Positions 17,008 through 25,955 are shown, counted from the stretch's first letter. The stretch is 64,000 bases of DNA from Halanaerobium saccharolyticum (GCF_004362045.1 NZ_SNWX01000002.1:124001-188000), one strand, 5' to 3'. The notes: a model not told the origin generated them from the sequence alone. Numbers and translations are program-made.

Positions 17008-17097
17008 ATAAGTAATTGATAACAAGTTGTGGAAATAGAATTATGAGTAATTTTTATAAGTATTAACAAATATAAGTATGAAATAGGAGGCTATAAA

Positions 17098-17913
17098 ATG
17101 ATTATTGATTTTTTGATTGAATTATCACCTATCACCCAGGCCTTATTGGCAACATTATTTACCTGGTTTGTTACAGCTCTGGGGGCTGGAGTTGTTTTCT
17201 TTTTTAAAGATGTTGATCGAAGACTTCTTGATAGTATGCTGGGGTTTGCTGCTGGAATAATGATAGCAGCCAGTTTCTGGTCTTTACTCGCTCCTGCAAT
17301 AGAAATTTCCGAAAATCAGGGAGTAGCAGGTTGGATTCCGGCTGTAATTGGCTTTTTAATGGGAGGAATATTTTTGCGTCTGGTTGACATGGTTTTGCCT
17401 CATTTACATCCCGCATTAGCTAATAGTGAACCTGAAGGGATCAAAACCAACTGGCAGAGAAGTGTTTTATTGGTTCTGGCAGTTACCTTACATAATTTTC
17501 CCGAAGGTCTGGCAGTTGGAGTAGCCTTTGGGGCAGCTGCAGCAGGTATTCCGTCTGCTACTATTGCTGGGGCTGTTGCACTGGCGGTGGGGATTGGACT
17601 GCAGAACTTTCCTGAAGGAGCAGCCGTATCTATTCCTTTAAAAAGAGAGGGCCTTTCTGCAAAAAAAAGTTTTATGTATGGTCAGTTTTCAGGTGCTGTG
17701 GAACCAATAGCAGGTGTTTTAGGGGCTGCAGGTGTCTATTATATGAGACCTATACTTCCTTATGCTTTAGCTTTTGCTGCAGGCGCAATGATTTTTGTGG
17801 TAGGAGAAGAGCTAATACCAGAGGCTAACTCAGAAGGTAACAGTCATTTAGCAACTACAGGTTTAATGTTGGGATTTGCAGTTATGATGTTTTTAGATGT
17901 TTCTCTGGGTTAA
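17098..17913 (+). CDS. ZIP-family metal transporter (GufA type)
   Basis: A 271-residue membrane protein with eight predicted helices. ZIP motifs are [16 protein letters not shown] and [14 protein letters not shown]; the second site has Gln in place of the His seen in ZupT. The loop between helices 3 and 4 is short, with HLHPAL as its only histidines. This is the GufA-like branch, less hydrophilic than ZupT. It probably imports zinc or another divalent metal. ATG 17098 follows AGGAGG. It is unrelated at fine scale to the ZupT gene 1.3 kb upstream, so it is not a recent duplicate. Confidence 0.9.
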   Translation: MIIDFLIELSPITQALLATLFTWFVTALGAGVVFFFKDVDRRLLDSMLGFAAGIMIAASFWSLLAPAIEISENQGVAGWIPAVIGFLMGGIFLRLVDMVLPHLHPALANSEPEGIKTNWQRSVLLVLAVTLHNFPEGLAVGVAFGAAAAGIPSATIAGAVALAVGIGLQNFPEGAAVSIPLKREGLSAKKSFMYGQFSGAVEPIAGVLGAAGVYYMRPILPYALAFAAGAMIFVVGEELIPEANSEGNSHLATTGLMLGFAVMMFLDVSLG

Positions 17914-17972
17914 TTTAAATGCTATTTTAATAATGAGATTAAGTTACCAGTGGTAAAATTAAAACTATTTTC

Positions 17973-18001
17973 TTGACTTATTTAGAGAATTCAGTTATAA
18001 T
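17973..18001 (+). promoter_or_regulatory. trp operon promoter
   Basis: TTGACT (17973-17978), 17-bp spacer, perfect TATAAT (17996-18001). Transcription would start near 18008, so the RNA begins almost directly with the TRAP triplets. A small palindrome TTACCAGTGGTAA (17944-17956) lies 16 bp upstream. Confidence 0.85.
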
Positions 18002-18012
18002 TAAAAAAATTC

Positions 18013-18065
18013 GAGATTAGAAGAGCCCAGATTAGTAGAGAAGAGTAGAGATGAGATCAGTAGAG
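18013..18065 (+). promoter_or_regulatory. TRAP (MtrB) binding site: 11 NAG triplets
   Basis: Triplets start at 18013, 18018, 18023, 18028, 18033, 18038, 18043, 18048, 18053, 18058 and 18063: GAG, TAG, GAG, CAG, TAG, GAG, GAG, GAG, GAG, CAG, GAG. All 11 are spaced by exactly two bases. TRAP is an 11-subunit ring that binds one (G/U)AG per subunit when loaded with tryptophan. The site is at the 5' end of the predicted trp transcript and 20 nt before an intrinsic terminator, the arrangement used for tryptophan-dependent attenuation. Confidence 0.93.
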
Positions 18066-18085
18066 CAAATATGTGTAATTAACGG

Positions 18086-18125
18086 GCCAGATTTATATCT
18101 AATTTATATAAATGTGGCTTTTTTT
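18086..18125 (+). terminator. trp leader attenuator terminator
   Basis: GCCA-g-ATTTATAT (18086-18098) pairs with ATATAAAT-g-TGGC (18106-18118), followed by seven T residues (18119-18125). A competing pairing such as AGATTAG in the TRAP region (18029-18035) with CTAATTT in the terminator loop (18099-18105) could act as antiterminator. Confidence 0.85.
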
Positions 18126-18154
18126 AATTAATTATTTAAATTAGCTATGAATTA

Positions 18155-18377
18155 TCAAAAGTTAATTTTAAAATTTGAGCACCGTGACTTTTTAAATTTA
18201 TTAGAACAGCTTGATAAAGGCTAAGTTAAATTAATCTTCAGGGCAGGATGCCCTGAACTGACCGGTCAGCAGGACGCTGGCATCGGGAAGATAGATTAAT
18301 TTAACTTGAAAACTGAAGCTTAGCTGTTCTTAAATTTAAAGTGGAACTAGCTTAAAATTTAAAAATTCAACTTTTGA
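18155..18377 (+). ncRNA. large nested foldback (223 nt) in the trp leader, function unknown
   Basis: Three concentric inverted repeats are visible: CAAAAGTT (18156-18163) / AACTTTTG (18369-18376); AGAACAGCT (18203-18211) / AGCTGTTCT (18322-18330); and a perfect 15-bp pair at 18223-18237 / 18293-18307. The inner 55 nt are GC-richer and fold further: TCAGGGC-aggat-GCCCTGA (18238-18256), the palindrome TGACCGGTCA (18259-18268 region) and CAGC-aggac-GCTG. GATGCC (18247-18252) and GGCATC (18279-18284) offer an alternative pairing. It has no ORF and no T-box or known riboswitch core that I can recognise. It may be a structured leader RNA, a processed small RNA, or a foldback mobile repeat. Confidence 0.6.
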
Positions 18378-18395
18378 AATCTCTTACTAATAACT

Positions 18396-18449
18396 ACGGT
18401 CAGGCTTTTAACCAAGCTCTGGCCGTTTTCTGGTTTTAGAGCAGAAAAC
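18396..18449 (+). terminator. second terminator-like hairpin and overlapping hairpin before trpE
   Basis: ACGGTCAGGCTT (18396-18407) pairs with AAGCTCTGGCCGT (18414-18426, one bulged T), followed by TTTT. A second perfect stem, GTTTTCTG (18425-18432) / CAGAAAAC (18442-18449), overlaps it by two bases and would remove its T-tract. The trpE ribosome site AGGAGG follows at 18463. The pair could form a second attenuation or translation switch. Confidence 0.55.
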
Positions 18450-18474
18450 TGAAATAAGTTAAAGGAGGAGAGAG

Positions 18475-19983
18475 ATGAAAAACAAAAATGAATTTTTAGA
18501 ATTAACAGCAGAATATAATTTGATACCAGTTTACGAAGAATTTATTGCAGATATTGAGACTCCAATTTCTTTATATAAAAAATTAGCTTTAAATGAAGAT
18601 TATACCTATCTATTAGAGAGTTCGGAAAATGACCGCTATTCTTTTATCGGTTTAAGACCAGCAGCTGTTCTTAAAAATTATGATGATTATTTGGAAGTAA
18701 TTAGAGGGGAAAAAAAAGAGAAGTTGGAAAATCAGGAGATAGTTCCCTATCTGCAGCAGCAGCTGGCTGAGCTTAAAGTCTATGAAAATGAAAAATTACC
18801 TCCTTTTTCTGGAGGTTTTGTTGGCTACTTTAACTATGAGATGATCGAAAAATGGGAGGATATTTATCACCTGGAAGCAGATAAAGAATTGAAGAAGGAT
18901 AATACGCCGCTCAGTCTGCTGGTGATGAGCAGGATTATTATTGCCTATGATCATCTGCATAATACAGTTAAAATTATCAATAATCTCAAAGTAGAAGCGG
19001 AGTTAAGCCGGGAAGAAAAAGCAGAAATTTATCAGCAGGCTAAAGAAGAAATCAAAAAGATTAAAACTGAAATTGAAAATAATAATTCAAAATTAAAGCC
19101 GGCTGCAGTCAATTTAGATTCAAAAGAAGGTAAAAAGTTAAAATCAAATACTACAAAAGAAGAATATAAAAAGATGGTGGAAAAAGCGAAGGAACATATC
19201 AGGGCAGGAGATATTTTTCAGATTGTACTCTCCCAGAAATTTTCAATAGAAAATGATCTGCCACCTTTTAAAATTTATAGAGCCTTAAGGTCGGTTAATC
19301 CGTCTCCTTATTCTTTCTATCTTAATTTTCCCGAGATAAGAATTATTGGTTCATCGCCTGAGGTGCTGGTCAGAGTTAGAGATCAGAGGGTAATGACCAG
19401 ACCGCTGGCAGGAACCAGACGCAGAGGCAAAGACAGCAAAGAAGATCAGGAACTAAAAATGGATCTCTTAAATGATGAAAAAGAAAAGGCAGAACATACA
19501 ATGCTTCTGGATCTGGGCCGCAATGATTTAAGCCGAATTGCAGCTCCCGGCAGTGTTGAAGTTACTGAATTAATGGAAGTTGAGTTTTATTCGAGAGTAA
19601 TGCACATTGTTTCTCAGGTGGAAGCTGATCTGAAAGAGGGGCTGGACAGCCTGGATGTTTTAAAATCAGTTTTTCCGGCCGGTACAGTATCCGGTGCTCC
19701 CAAAATTAAGGCAGTTGAATTGATTGATGGACTGGAAAAAGAAGCGCGGGGAGTGTATGCAGGTACAGTAGCATATTTGAGTTTTAATGGTAATTTAGAC
19801 AGCTGTATTACAATCAGGACCTTTTCTTTAGTTCAGGGAAGACTTAACTTACAGGTTGGAGCCGGAATTGTTGCCGATTCTGATCCTGTCAAAGAATATG
19901 AAGAGACACTTAACAAAGGGCGGGCTCTATTTGAGGCTCTAGAAGTGGTAAGGGAGGATGGTATCCGTGATTTTAGTAATTGA
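18475..19983 (+). CDS. trpE: anthranilate synthase component I
   Basis: A 502-residue chorismate-using enzyme that with TrpG makes anthranilate, the first step of tryptophan synthesis. The N-terminal regulatory region keeps the tryptophan feedback motif LLESSENDRYSF. The catalytic domain shows GDIFQIVLSQKF, PSPYSFYLNF, GSSPEVLVRV, RPLAGTRRRG, EHTMLLDLGRNDLSR, FPAGTVSGAPKIKA and GAGIVADSDP. ATG 18475 follows AGGAGGAG. It is the first gene of a seven-gene trp operon controlled by the TRAP leader; its 3' end overlaps trpG, the usual arrangement for coupled subunit synthesis. Confidence 0.97.
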   Translation: MKNKNEFLELTAEYNLIPVYEEFIADIETPISLYKKLALNEDYTYLLESSENDRYSFIGLRPAAVLKNYDDYLEVIRGEKKEKLENQEIVPYLQQQLAELKVYENEKLPPFSGGFVGYFNYEMIEKWEDIYHLEADKELKKDNTPLSLLVMSRIIIAYDHLHNTVKIINNLKVEAELSREEKAEIYQQAKEEIKKIKTEIENNNSKLKPAAVNLDSKEGKKLKSNTTKEEYKKMVEKAKEHIRAGDIFQIVLSQKFSIENDLPPFKIYRALRSVNPSPYSFYLNFPEIRIIGSSPEVLVRVRDQRVMTRPLAGTRRRGKDSKEDQELKMDLLNDEKEKAEHTMLLDLGRNDLSRIAAPGSVEVTELMEVEFYSRVMHIVSQVEADLKEGLDSLDVLKSVFPAGTVSGAPKIKAVELIDGLEKEARGVYAGTVAYLSFNGNLDSCITIRTFSLVQGRLNLQVGAGIVADSDPVKEYEETLNKGRALFEALEVVREDGIRDFSN

Positions 19984-20530
19984 TAATTATGATTCCTTTA
20001 CCTATAATTTAGTTCATCTACTGGAGGAATTTGATCAGGTAGAGGTAAGGCGCAATGATAAGCTGACGGTTGATGATATAGCAATTATGGCTCCGGAGAA
20101 GATTGTTATTTCTCCAGGCCCCGGTCGCCCGGAGGATGCAGGGATTTCTAAAGAATTAATTTTATACTTTAAAGATAAAATTGATATTCTGGGAGTCTGT
20201 CTTGGACATCAATGTATTGGAGAGGTTTTTGGATCCAGGGTAGTTGAGGCAGACAGAGTTGTTCACGGCAAGGTATCTGCAATCAAAAAAGTTAAAGATA
20301 GCAGTCTTTTTGCCGGAATTGACGATGGTTTTGCCGCTACCCGCTATCATTCCTTGATAGTTGAGCGAGAAAGTTTGAGTCCAGAACTTGAGGTGCTGGC
20401 AGAAAACGATGAAGGTGAAATTATGGCCTTAAAACATAAAAAATATCCAGTCTATGGAGTCCAGTTTCATCCAGAATCAATTCTGACTGAAGCCGGCAGA
20501 AAGCTGATCAAGAATTTTCTGGAATTATAA
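19967..20530 (+). CDS. trpG: anthranilate synthase component II (glutamine amidotransferase)
   Basis: A 187-residue class I glutamine amidotransferase supplying ammonia to TrpE. It starts (M)ILVIDNYDSFTYNLV; the oxyanion loop is SPGPGRPEDAG, the nucleophile C78 is in GVCLGHQ, and the His/Glu pair is in FHPESILT. GTG 19967 is preferred: it lies 9 nt after AGGGAGG and gives the normal N-terminus, whereas ATG 19958 abuts that ribosome site. It overlaps trpE by 17 bp. In many Firmicutes this protein is shared with folate synthesis (PabA); a TRAP-regulated trp operon containing it implies a trp-dedicated copy here. Confidence 0.96.
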   Translation: MILVIDNYDSFTYNLVHLLEEFDQVEVRRNDKLTVDDIAIMAPEKIVISPGPGRPEDAGISKELILYFKDKIDILGVCLGHQCIGEVFGSRVVEADRVVHGKVSAIKKVKDSSLFAGIDDGFAATRYHSLIVERESLSPELEVLAENDEGEIMALKHKKYPVYGVQFHPESILTEAGRKLIKNFLEL

Positions 20531-20628
20531 TTTAGAATAAAGGCGAAGAAAATAAATTTGAGTTTTGATTTGAATTATTTAAAAAAAGACTAGCTGAGAT
20601 GAGTAGAAATTTTAGAGGAGGAGAGAGT

Positions 20629-21681
20629 ATGTTTAATAAACATTTAGATAAAGTGGTGAGTGGAAAAGATTTAAGTCTGGCAGAAATGGAAGAGGCAATG
20701 TCAATGGTAATGGAAGGCAAGACAACAGACAGTCAGCTGGCTGGATTTCTGGTTGGACTGCGGATGAAGGGTGAAACAATAGATGAAATAACCGGAGCGG
20801 CAAGTGTAATGAGGAATAAAGCAGCAGAAGTTAAAACTGAAGCCCGGGATTTGATTGACAGCTGTGGAACCGGGGGAGATGAAAAAGGAACTTTTAATAT
20901 TTCTACTACTACTGCTCTTGTTATGGCAGCTGGGGGCTTAAATGTTGCCAAACACGGGAACCGTTCCGTCTCTTCTAAAAGCGGGAGTGCTGATCTGCTG
21001 GAAGCTCTGGGGGTCAAAATTGATTTAAGTCCGGAGTCAGCAGGCAGATGTCTGGACGAGATTGGGATTTCCTTTCTTTTCGCTCCCCATTTTCATCAGG
21101 CAATGAAATATGCAGTTGGCCCTCGGAAAGAGCTTGGTTTAAGAACTATCTTTAATATTTTAGGTCCCCTGACCAATCCGGCAAAGGCTGACTATCAGGT
21201 GCTGGGAGTTTATAAAGAAGAACTGGTACTGCCTCTGGCCCATGTACTCAAAAACTTAGGTTTAAAATCAGCAATGGTTGTTCACGGAGCTGGTGGGGTT
21301 GATGAACTGTCTCTAGCTGGAGAAAATAAAACTGCATATTTAAAAGATGGAGAAGTTAGAGAATATAATTTTAGTGCTGAAGACGCCGGTCTTGAGGCTG
21401 CACCACTGGAGTCGATTTTAGGTGGAGAGCCGGAAGTGAATAAGGAAATAACCCTGGATATTTTAAAAGGTAAAAAGGGGCCCAAAAGAGATGTGATTTT
21501 ACTCAATTCGGCAGCAGCTTTTTTAGTAGAGGATAAAGTTAAAACACTGCAGGAAGGTGTTAAACTGGCAGCCGAACTGATTGACAGCGGGAAAGCAATG
21601 CAGAAACTGGAAGAGCTTATTCAGTGCAGCAACTCATTAGATAATAGTTCTAGTGATAATAATTCCAGGGCGGTGTCTTAA
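20629..21681 (+). CDS. trpD: anthranilate phosphoribosyltransferase
   Basis: A 350-residue enzyme transferring phosphoribose from PRPP to anthranilate. The PRPP loop CGTGGDEKGT (79-88), KHGNRSVSSKSGSADLLE, and the anthranilate-binding segment GPRKELGLRTIFNILGPLTNP are all present. ATG 20629 has AGGAGGAG 8 nt upstream; the earlier in-frame ATG at 20599 has none. The last 20 residues form a Ser/Asn-rich tail (SNSLDNSSSDNNS) beyond the usual end. The stop overlaps the trpC start as TAATG. Confidence 0.96.
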   Translation: MFNKHLDKVVSGKDLSLAEMEEAMSMVMEGKTTDSQLAGFLVGLRMKGETIDEITGAASVMRNKAAEVKTEARDLIDSCGTGGDEKGTFNISTTTALVMAAGGLNVAKHGNRSVSSKSGSADLLEALGVKIDLSPESAGRCLDEIGISFLFAPHFHQAMKYAVGPRKELGLRTIFNILGPLTNPAKADYQVLGVYKEELVLPLAHVLKNLGLKSAMVVHGAGGVDELSLAGENKTAYLKDGEVREYNFSAEDAGLEAAPLESILGGEPEVNKEITLDILKGKKGPKRDVILLNSAAAFLVEDKVKTLQEGVKLAAELIDSGKAMQKLEELIQCSNSLDNSSSDNNSRAVS

Positions 21682-22424
21682 TGATTTTAGATAAAATTGT
21701 AGAGCATAAAAGAAAAGAAGTTAAAAAACTTAAACAGCAGAGAAGGTCTCTGAAAGAAAAACTGGCAGCAGACAAAATTTCCCTGCTGGCAGAAATCAAA
21801 AAAGCTTCGCCGAGTAAAGGCCTTATACAGCCGAACTTTAATCCAGCTGCTCAGCTTAAAGCCTATGAGCAGGTAGGAGCTGCAGGAATTTCGATTTTAA
21901 CTGATCAGAAATTTTTTCAGGGCAGTAATCAGATATTAAGGGAAATGAGAGAACTGACTGAACTGCCAATTTTACGCAAGGAATTTATTATTGACCCACT
22001 TCAGATTTATGAGAGCTTTTTTATCGGAGCTGATGTAATCCTTTTAATAGCTGCAATTTTAGATGACCGGCAGCTGGAAAGTTTTCTGGCTCTGGCCAGA
22101 GAGTTAAAGCTGGAGGCAGTAGTTGAGGTGCACAGTCGGGAAGAATTAAAACGGGTTTTAAAAACTGAAGCAGAGATAATCGGAATTAATAACCGTGACC
22201 TAAATGATTTCAGTGTTGATCTGAAAACAACAGCCGATTTAAATGCTGAACTGGAGAAGCTGGACCAGCGGGATAATCACTATCTGATTGCTGAAAGTGG
22301 TATTAAAACTAAAGCAGATATAGATTTTTTAAGAGAAATTGGAGTAGATGGAGTTTTGATCGGGGAGACTTTAATGAAAGCAGAATCTCCAGCAGCAAAA
22401 GTTAAGGAGCTGGGGCTAAACTAA
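21681..22424 (+). CDS. trpC: indole-3-glycerol phosphate synthase
   Basis: A 247-residue TIM barrel that closes the indole ring from CdRP. It shows LLAEIKKASPSKGLI with the catalytic lysine, ISILTDQKFFQGS, PILRKEFIIDPLQIYES, GINNRDLNDF, IAESGIKT and VLIGETLM at the phosphate end. It is a monofunctional enzyme, separate from TrpF. Translation is coupled to trpD by a one-base TAATG overlap. Confidence 0.97.
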   Translation: MILDKIVEHKRKEVKKLKQQRRSLKEKLAADKISLLAEIKKASPSKGLIQPNFNPAAQLKAYEQVGAAGISILTDQKFFQGSNQILREMRELTELPILRKEFIIDPLQIYESFFIGADVILLIAAILDDRQLESFLALARELKLEAVVEVHSREELKRVLKTEAEIIGINNRDLNDFSVDLKTTADLNAELEKLDQRDNHYLIAESGIKTKADIDFLREIGVDGVLIGETLMKAESPAAKVKELGLN

Positions 22425-22484
22425 AGACAAAAGAAGGGCACTCAGACAGAAGATGATTTATTTAAATATTCGGAGGTGGATAAT

Positions 22485-23144
22485 TTGTTAGAAAATAGAA
22501 CTATGATCAAGCTCTGTGGAATGACCCGGAGAGAAGATATTGTATATGCAGTTAATATAGGAGTTGACGCACTGGGCTTTATTCTGGCAAAAAGTCCCCG
22601 GCAGATCAGTCTGGAAAAAGTAAGAGAACTTACTCATAATCTACCACCATTTATTAACCGGGTAGCGGTTGTGGTAAATCCTGAAGCAGAAGAAGTGGCA
22701 GAAATAGAAAAAAGCGGATTATTTGATTATATTCAGTTTCATGGTAGTGAGGAGCCAAAGCTGCTTGCAAGTTCAGTCTTAAAAAGCATTAAAGCTATCT
22801 CAATTGCCGGAAAAAAAGACATGGATGAGGTTAAAAAATATAAAGGAAGTGCAGATTATCTCTTATTTGATACTAAAATTGGCAGTCAGACTGGTGGTAC
22901 AGGAGAGAGTTTTGACTGGTCCTTAATTAGTGAGCTAAAGCTGCCCTATATCCTGGCCGGGGGTCTGGGACCAGATAATATTGAGGCGGCTCTTAAGAAA
23001 TTAAATCCCCTGGCGGTTGATCTCAACAGTCAGGTAGAAAGTGAACCAGGACAGAAAAATAGGCGTCTGGTTAAAAAGACAGTGGAGAAAATAAAAAGTT
23101 TTAAGCCAAAAAGTGAAACCAAAATCAAATTAAAATTTATTTAA
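22485..23144 (+). CDS. trpF: phosphoribosylanthranilate isomerase
   Basis: A 219-residue TIM barrel carrying out the Amadori rearrangement of PRA to CdRP. The catalytic cysteine is in KLCGMTRREDI and the catalytic aspartate in LLFDT; ALGFILAKSPRQI, DYIQFHGSE and ILAGGLGPDNI complete the pattern. The phosphate-binding end reads AVDLNSQVESEPGQKN where most TrpF proteins have VDVSSGVE, a visible departure. TTG 22485 is chosen because it is 7 nt after GGAGGT; ATG 22503 would give the shortest family-like N-terminus but has no ribosome site. Confidence 0.93.
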   Translation: MLENRTMIKLCGMTRREDIVYAVNIGVDALGFILAKSPRQISLEKVRELTHNLPPFINRVAVVVNPEAEEVAEIEKSGLFDYIQFHGSEEPKLLASSVLKSIKAISIAGKKDMDEVKKYKGSADYLLFDTKIGSQTGGTGESFDWSLISELKLPYILAGGLGPDNIEAALKKLNPLAVDLNSQVESEPGQKNRRLVKKTVEKIKSFKPKSETKIKLKFI

Positions 23145-23259
23145 ATTTTGATAAATCGAAGTATAGCAGGGCAGAGAATCACTGATTTAAAAATAAAAAT
23201 TTGGTTCGAAAATAAAAATCGGGATCAATTATTTTCAAAAAATGAAAGGAGTAGAGAAG

Positions 23260-24444
23260 ATGAGCAGAGGCTATTTTGAAGAATTTGGGGGACGTTTTGT
23301 TCCAGAAACTCTAATGCCGGCTCTGGATGAGCTGGAAGAAGTATATTTAGAGCTGAAAGATGATCCGAAATTTATTAATAAATTAAAGTCACTGCTTGCT
23401 GATTACAGCGGCAGACCGACTTCCTTATATTTTGCTGAACAGCTGACTAAATACTACGGGGGAGCAAAAATTTATCTAAAACGGGAGGATTTAAATCACA
23501 CCGGAGCTCATAAAATTAATAATACATTGGGGCAGATTCTGCTGGCCAAAAAAATGGGCAAAAAAAGAATTATTGCAGAAACTGGAGCCGGTCAGCACGG
23601 TGTAGCCACTGCAACAGTAGCAGCCCGCTTTAACTTAGACTGCGAAATCTATATGGGTGCTGAAGATATAGAGCGGCAGGCACTTAATGTCTATAAGATG
23701 GAGATGCTGGGGGCAGAGGTTATTCCGGTAACCAGTGGGACCCAGACTTTAAAAGATGCTACAAACGAAGCAATTCGTGACTGGGTGACAAATGTTGAAG
23801 ATACCCACTACATTATTGGTTCTGTAGTTGGCCCTCATCCCTATCCGGAGATGGTTCGAGATTTTCAGCGAATTATCGGTGATGAAACCAGAAAGCAGAT
23901 CCAGGAAAAAGAGGGCAGATTACCGGACTATATTTTAGCCTGTGTTGGAGGCGGCAGTAATGCGATGGGGATTTTTTATCCTTTTGTGGAAGATAAAGAA
24001 GTTAAGTTAGTTGGGATTGAGGCTTCTGGTAAGGGAATAGACAGCGGCCAGCATGCAGCGACTTTAACTGCCGGTCGGGTTGGAGTTTTACACGGAAGTA
24101 AATCTTATCTGCTGCAGGATGATGATGGACAGATTATCCCAGCATATTCAATTTCTGCCGGGCTTGATTACCCGGGAGTAGGGCCAGAACACAGCTATTT
24201 AAAATCAATTGAGCGGGTGGATTACCAGTCTGCAACTGATATGGAAGCTGTAGCAGCATTCAAATTATTGAGTGAAAAAGAAGGGATTATTCCTGCCTTA
24301 GAGAGCTCCCATGCTCTTTCTTATTTAGAAAAACTGGCTCCAGAACTTGATCAGAATCAGCTAATAGTCGTCAATCTGTCCGGTCGGGGCGATAAAGATA
24401 TCAATAATTTTAAAAAGATCAGGGAGGCAGAAGAGAATGAATAA
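23260..24444 (+). CDS. trpB: tryptophan synthase beta chain
   Basis: A 394-residue PLP enzyme joining indole and serine. The PLP lysine K85 is in [23 protein letters not shown]-type phosphate loop GGGSNAMG, and the C-terminal NLSGRGDKD are diagnostic of the main TrpB1 type that works with TrpA. ATG 23260 follows AAAGGAG by 8 nt; the longer reading starts inside the ribosome site. It overlaps trpA by 8 bp, in keeping with an alpha2-beta2 complex. Confidence 0.97.
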   Translation: MSRGYFEEFGGRFVPETLMPALDELEEVYLELKDDPKFINKLKSLLADYSGRPTSLYFAEQLTKYYGGAKIYLKREDLNHTGAHKINNTLGQILLAKKMGKKRIIAETGAGQHGVATATVAARFNLDCEIYMGAEDIERQALNVYKMEMLGAEVIPVTSGTQTLKDATNEAIRDWVTNVEDTHYIIGSVVGPHPYPEMVRDFQRIIGDETRKQIQEKEGRLPDYILACVGGGSNAMGIFYPFVEDKEVKLVGIEASGKGIDSGQHAATLTAGRVGVLHGSKSYLLQDDDGQIIPAYSISAGLDYPGVGPEHSYLKSIERVDYQSATDMEAVAAFKLLSEKEGIIPALESSHALSYLEKLAPELDQNQLIVVNLSGRGDKDINNFKKIREAEENE

Positions 24445-25231
24445 AATAACAGCACAATTTGAGGATAAAAAACCTTTAGTTACCTATATCAGTGGTGGTG
24501 ATCCCAGTCTGGAGATGACCGAAAAATTAATATATAAACTGCAGGCTGAAGGTGTAGATATTATTGAGTTGGGGATTCCCTTTTCTGATCCCCTGGCTGA
24601 TGGCCCGGTGATTCAGGAGGCCTCTCAAAGAGCTTTAAAGGCGGGAACAACTTTAAAAAAGCTAATTGCAAAAATTAATGAGATTCAGGATAGAGTTGAG
24701 GTGCCGCTGGTTTTAATGGGGTATTATAACTCAGTTTTAAATTACGGCGAAAAAGAATTTGCCCGAGATATATCAGCAGCAGGAATCTCAGGTGTAATTA
24801 TTCCCGATCTGCCAGTTGATGAAAAAGCAGAGCTTTCAGTCCACCTGGCTGAGTATGGGATTTCTCAGATTATGCTGGTAACTCCCAATACATCCGATCA
24901 GCGTCTAAAAGAAATTATCGTTAAAAGTTCAGGTTTTCTTTACTGTGTTGCTCATCTGGGAACTACGGGAGATGATCAGCAGGGAGTCTATCCTGGTTTA
25001 GAAAAGTATCTGCAGCGGGTCCGCAAAACTGCTGGAGATTTACCGCTGGGGCTTGGTTTTGGGATTGACGGCCCGGAAAAAGTTAAAAAGATAATTGATT
25101 ATCCTGATGGAATTATTATTGGAAGTGCCCTGATTAAAGCTATTCAGGCCGGGAATACAGAGGCAGAAATGCTGGCTAATGCCGGAGAATTTGTAAAAAA
25201 AATTAAAAATGCCATAATTGAAGAAAATTAA
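24437..25231 (+). CDS. trpA: tryptophan synthase alpha chain
   Basis: A 264-residue TIM barrel cleaving indole-glycerol phosphate and channelling indole to TrpB. Catalytic glutamate lies in [18 protein letters not shown] and catalytic aspartate in [14 protein letters not shown] and [13 protein letters not shown] form the phosphate site. It is the last gene of trpEGDCFBA and is followed by a strong terminator, so aromatic genes are not appended as they are in Bacillus. Confidence 0.97.
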   Translation: MNKITAQFEDKKPLVTYISGGDPSLEMTEKLIYKLQAEGVDIIELGIPFSDPLADGPVIQEASQRALKAGTTLKKLIAKINEIQDRVEVPLVLMGYYNSVLNYGEKEFARDISAAGISGVIIPDLPVDEKAELSVHLAEYGISQIMLVTPNTSDQRLKEIIVKSSGFLYCVAHLGTTGDDQQGVYPGLEKYLQRVRKTAGDLPLGLGFGIDGPEKVKKIIDYPDGIIIGSALIKAIQAGNTEAEMLANAGEFVKKIKNAIIEEN

Positions 25232-25294
25232 GTTAATGAAATCTATAAAATTTAAATTTATATAAACTTTTTTTCTTGATAAACCCTCCTTAAT

Positions 25295-25325
25295 AAAGGC
25301 CAGATTAATCTGGCCTTTTCTGTTC
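25295..25325 (+). terminator. terminator of the trp operon
   Basis: Perfect 10-bp stem AAAGGCCAGA-ttaa-TCTGGCCTTT (25295-25318) followed by TTCTGTTCTTCT. Confidence 0.93.
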
Positions 25326-25374
25326 TTCTGAAGAAATTATAACTTTTCGAGTCTGTGCAGCAAAGAAAAATCAT

Positions 25375-25403
25375 TTTACAATATATAATAAATATAATAT
25401 ACT
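25375..25403 (+). promoter_or_regulatory. predicted promoter of the PH-like gene
   Basis: TTTACA (25375-25380), 17-bp spacer, TATACT (25398-25403), 82 bp upstream of the start codon. Confidence 0.6.
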
Positions 25404-25484
25404 TTATTTAATCAAATAAACAAATGACTAAAAGATTACTTTAAATTTTTAAAAATTTAAATAAAACAATTGAGGAGAGATAAT

Positions 25485-25955
25485 ATGGAAGATTATATGG
25501 AAAATCTTAAAGAACGAGTAGATAAGAAGATAATAGACATTTTTTCTGCCGGTTATGAAGCTCATTATATGTTGAAAAAGGTTTTGAAAGATGATACCTT
25601 ATTTGTGGCAAATAAAGATATCATCGATGTTATTTTTATAGAAAGAGAAGAAGTTAGTGGTGGTTCAGCAAATCCATATGAGCCAGCTAAAGTAATAATT
25701 GCAACTACTTATGGTATTATTTTTTTAGAAGAGGGTTTTAGAGAAATAAATGATAATTTACTTGGGTACAGGTTAAAAAAGACTTATTATAATAAAATTG
25801 ATAGTGTGGAATTGGATATTTGTCTTCTAAATGGTAGTTTTAGAGTTTATAGTGGTGGCAATGTGAGTTCGGAAGTTGAATTCTCTACTGCAAAATATTT
25901 TAAAGAGTTTGAGGAATTCATGAGCATTATTCACGAAAATATTATGGAAAACTAA
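25485..25955 (+). CDS. bacterial PH-like domain protein
   Basis: A 156-residue soluble protein. After a charged helix (residues 1-30) the sequence alternates short beta-strands (VIFIEREEV, AKVIIATTYGIIFLEEG, YNKIDSVELDICLLNGSFRVYSGG) and ends in a helix (FKEFEEFMSIIHENI). This is the layout of bacterial PH / YokE-like domains, where the phrase 'ATTYGIIFLEEG' corresponds to the usual T-x-R-x-hhh strand. Function is unknown for most members. The start is ATG 25485 after GAGGAGA. It is a single-gene unit with its own promoter and terminator. Confidence 0.6.
   Translation: MEDYMENLKERVDKKIIDIFSAGYEAHYMLKKVLKDDTLFVANKDIIDVIFIEREEVSGGSANPYEPAKVIIATTYGIIFLEEGFREINDNLLGYRLKKTYYNKIDSVELDICLLNGSFRVYSGGNVSSEVEFSTAKYFKEFEEFMSIIHENIMEN

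Noticed and set aside
18336-18352. AAAGTGGAACTAGC in the trp leader resembles a T-box core.
   Set aside because: The adjacent CCGCG part is missing, the variable base A does not suit tRNA-Trp, and the bases pair within the large foldback instead.
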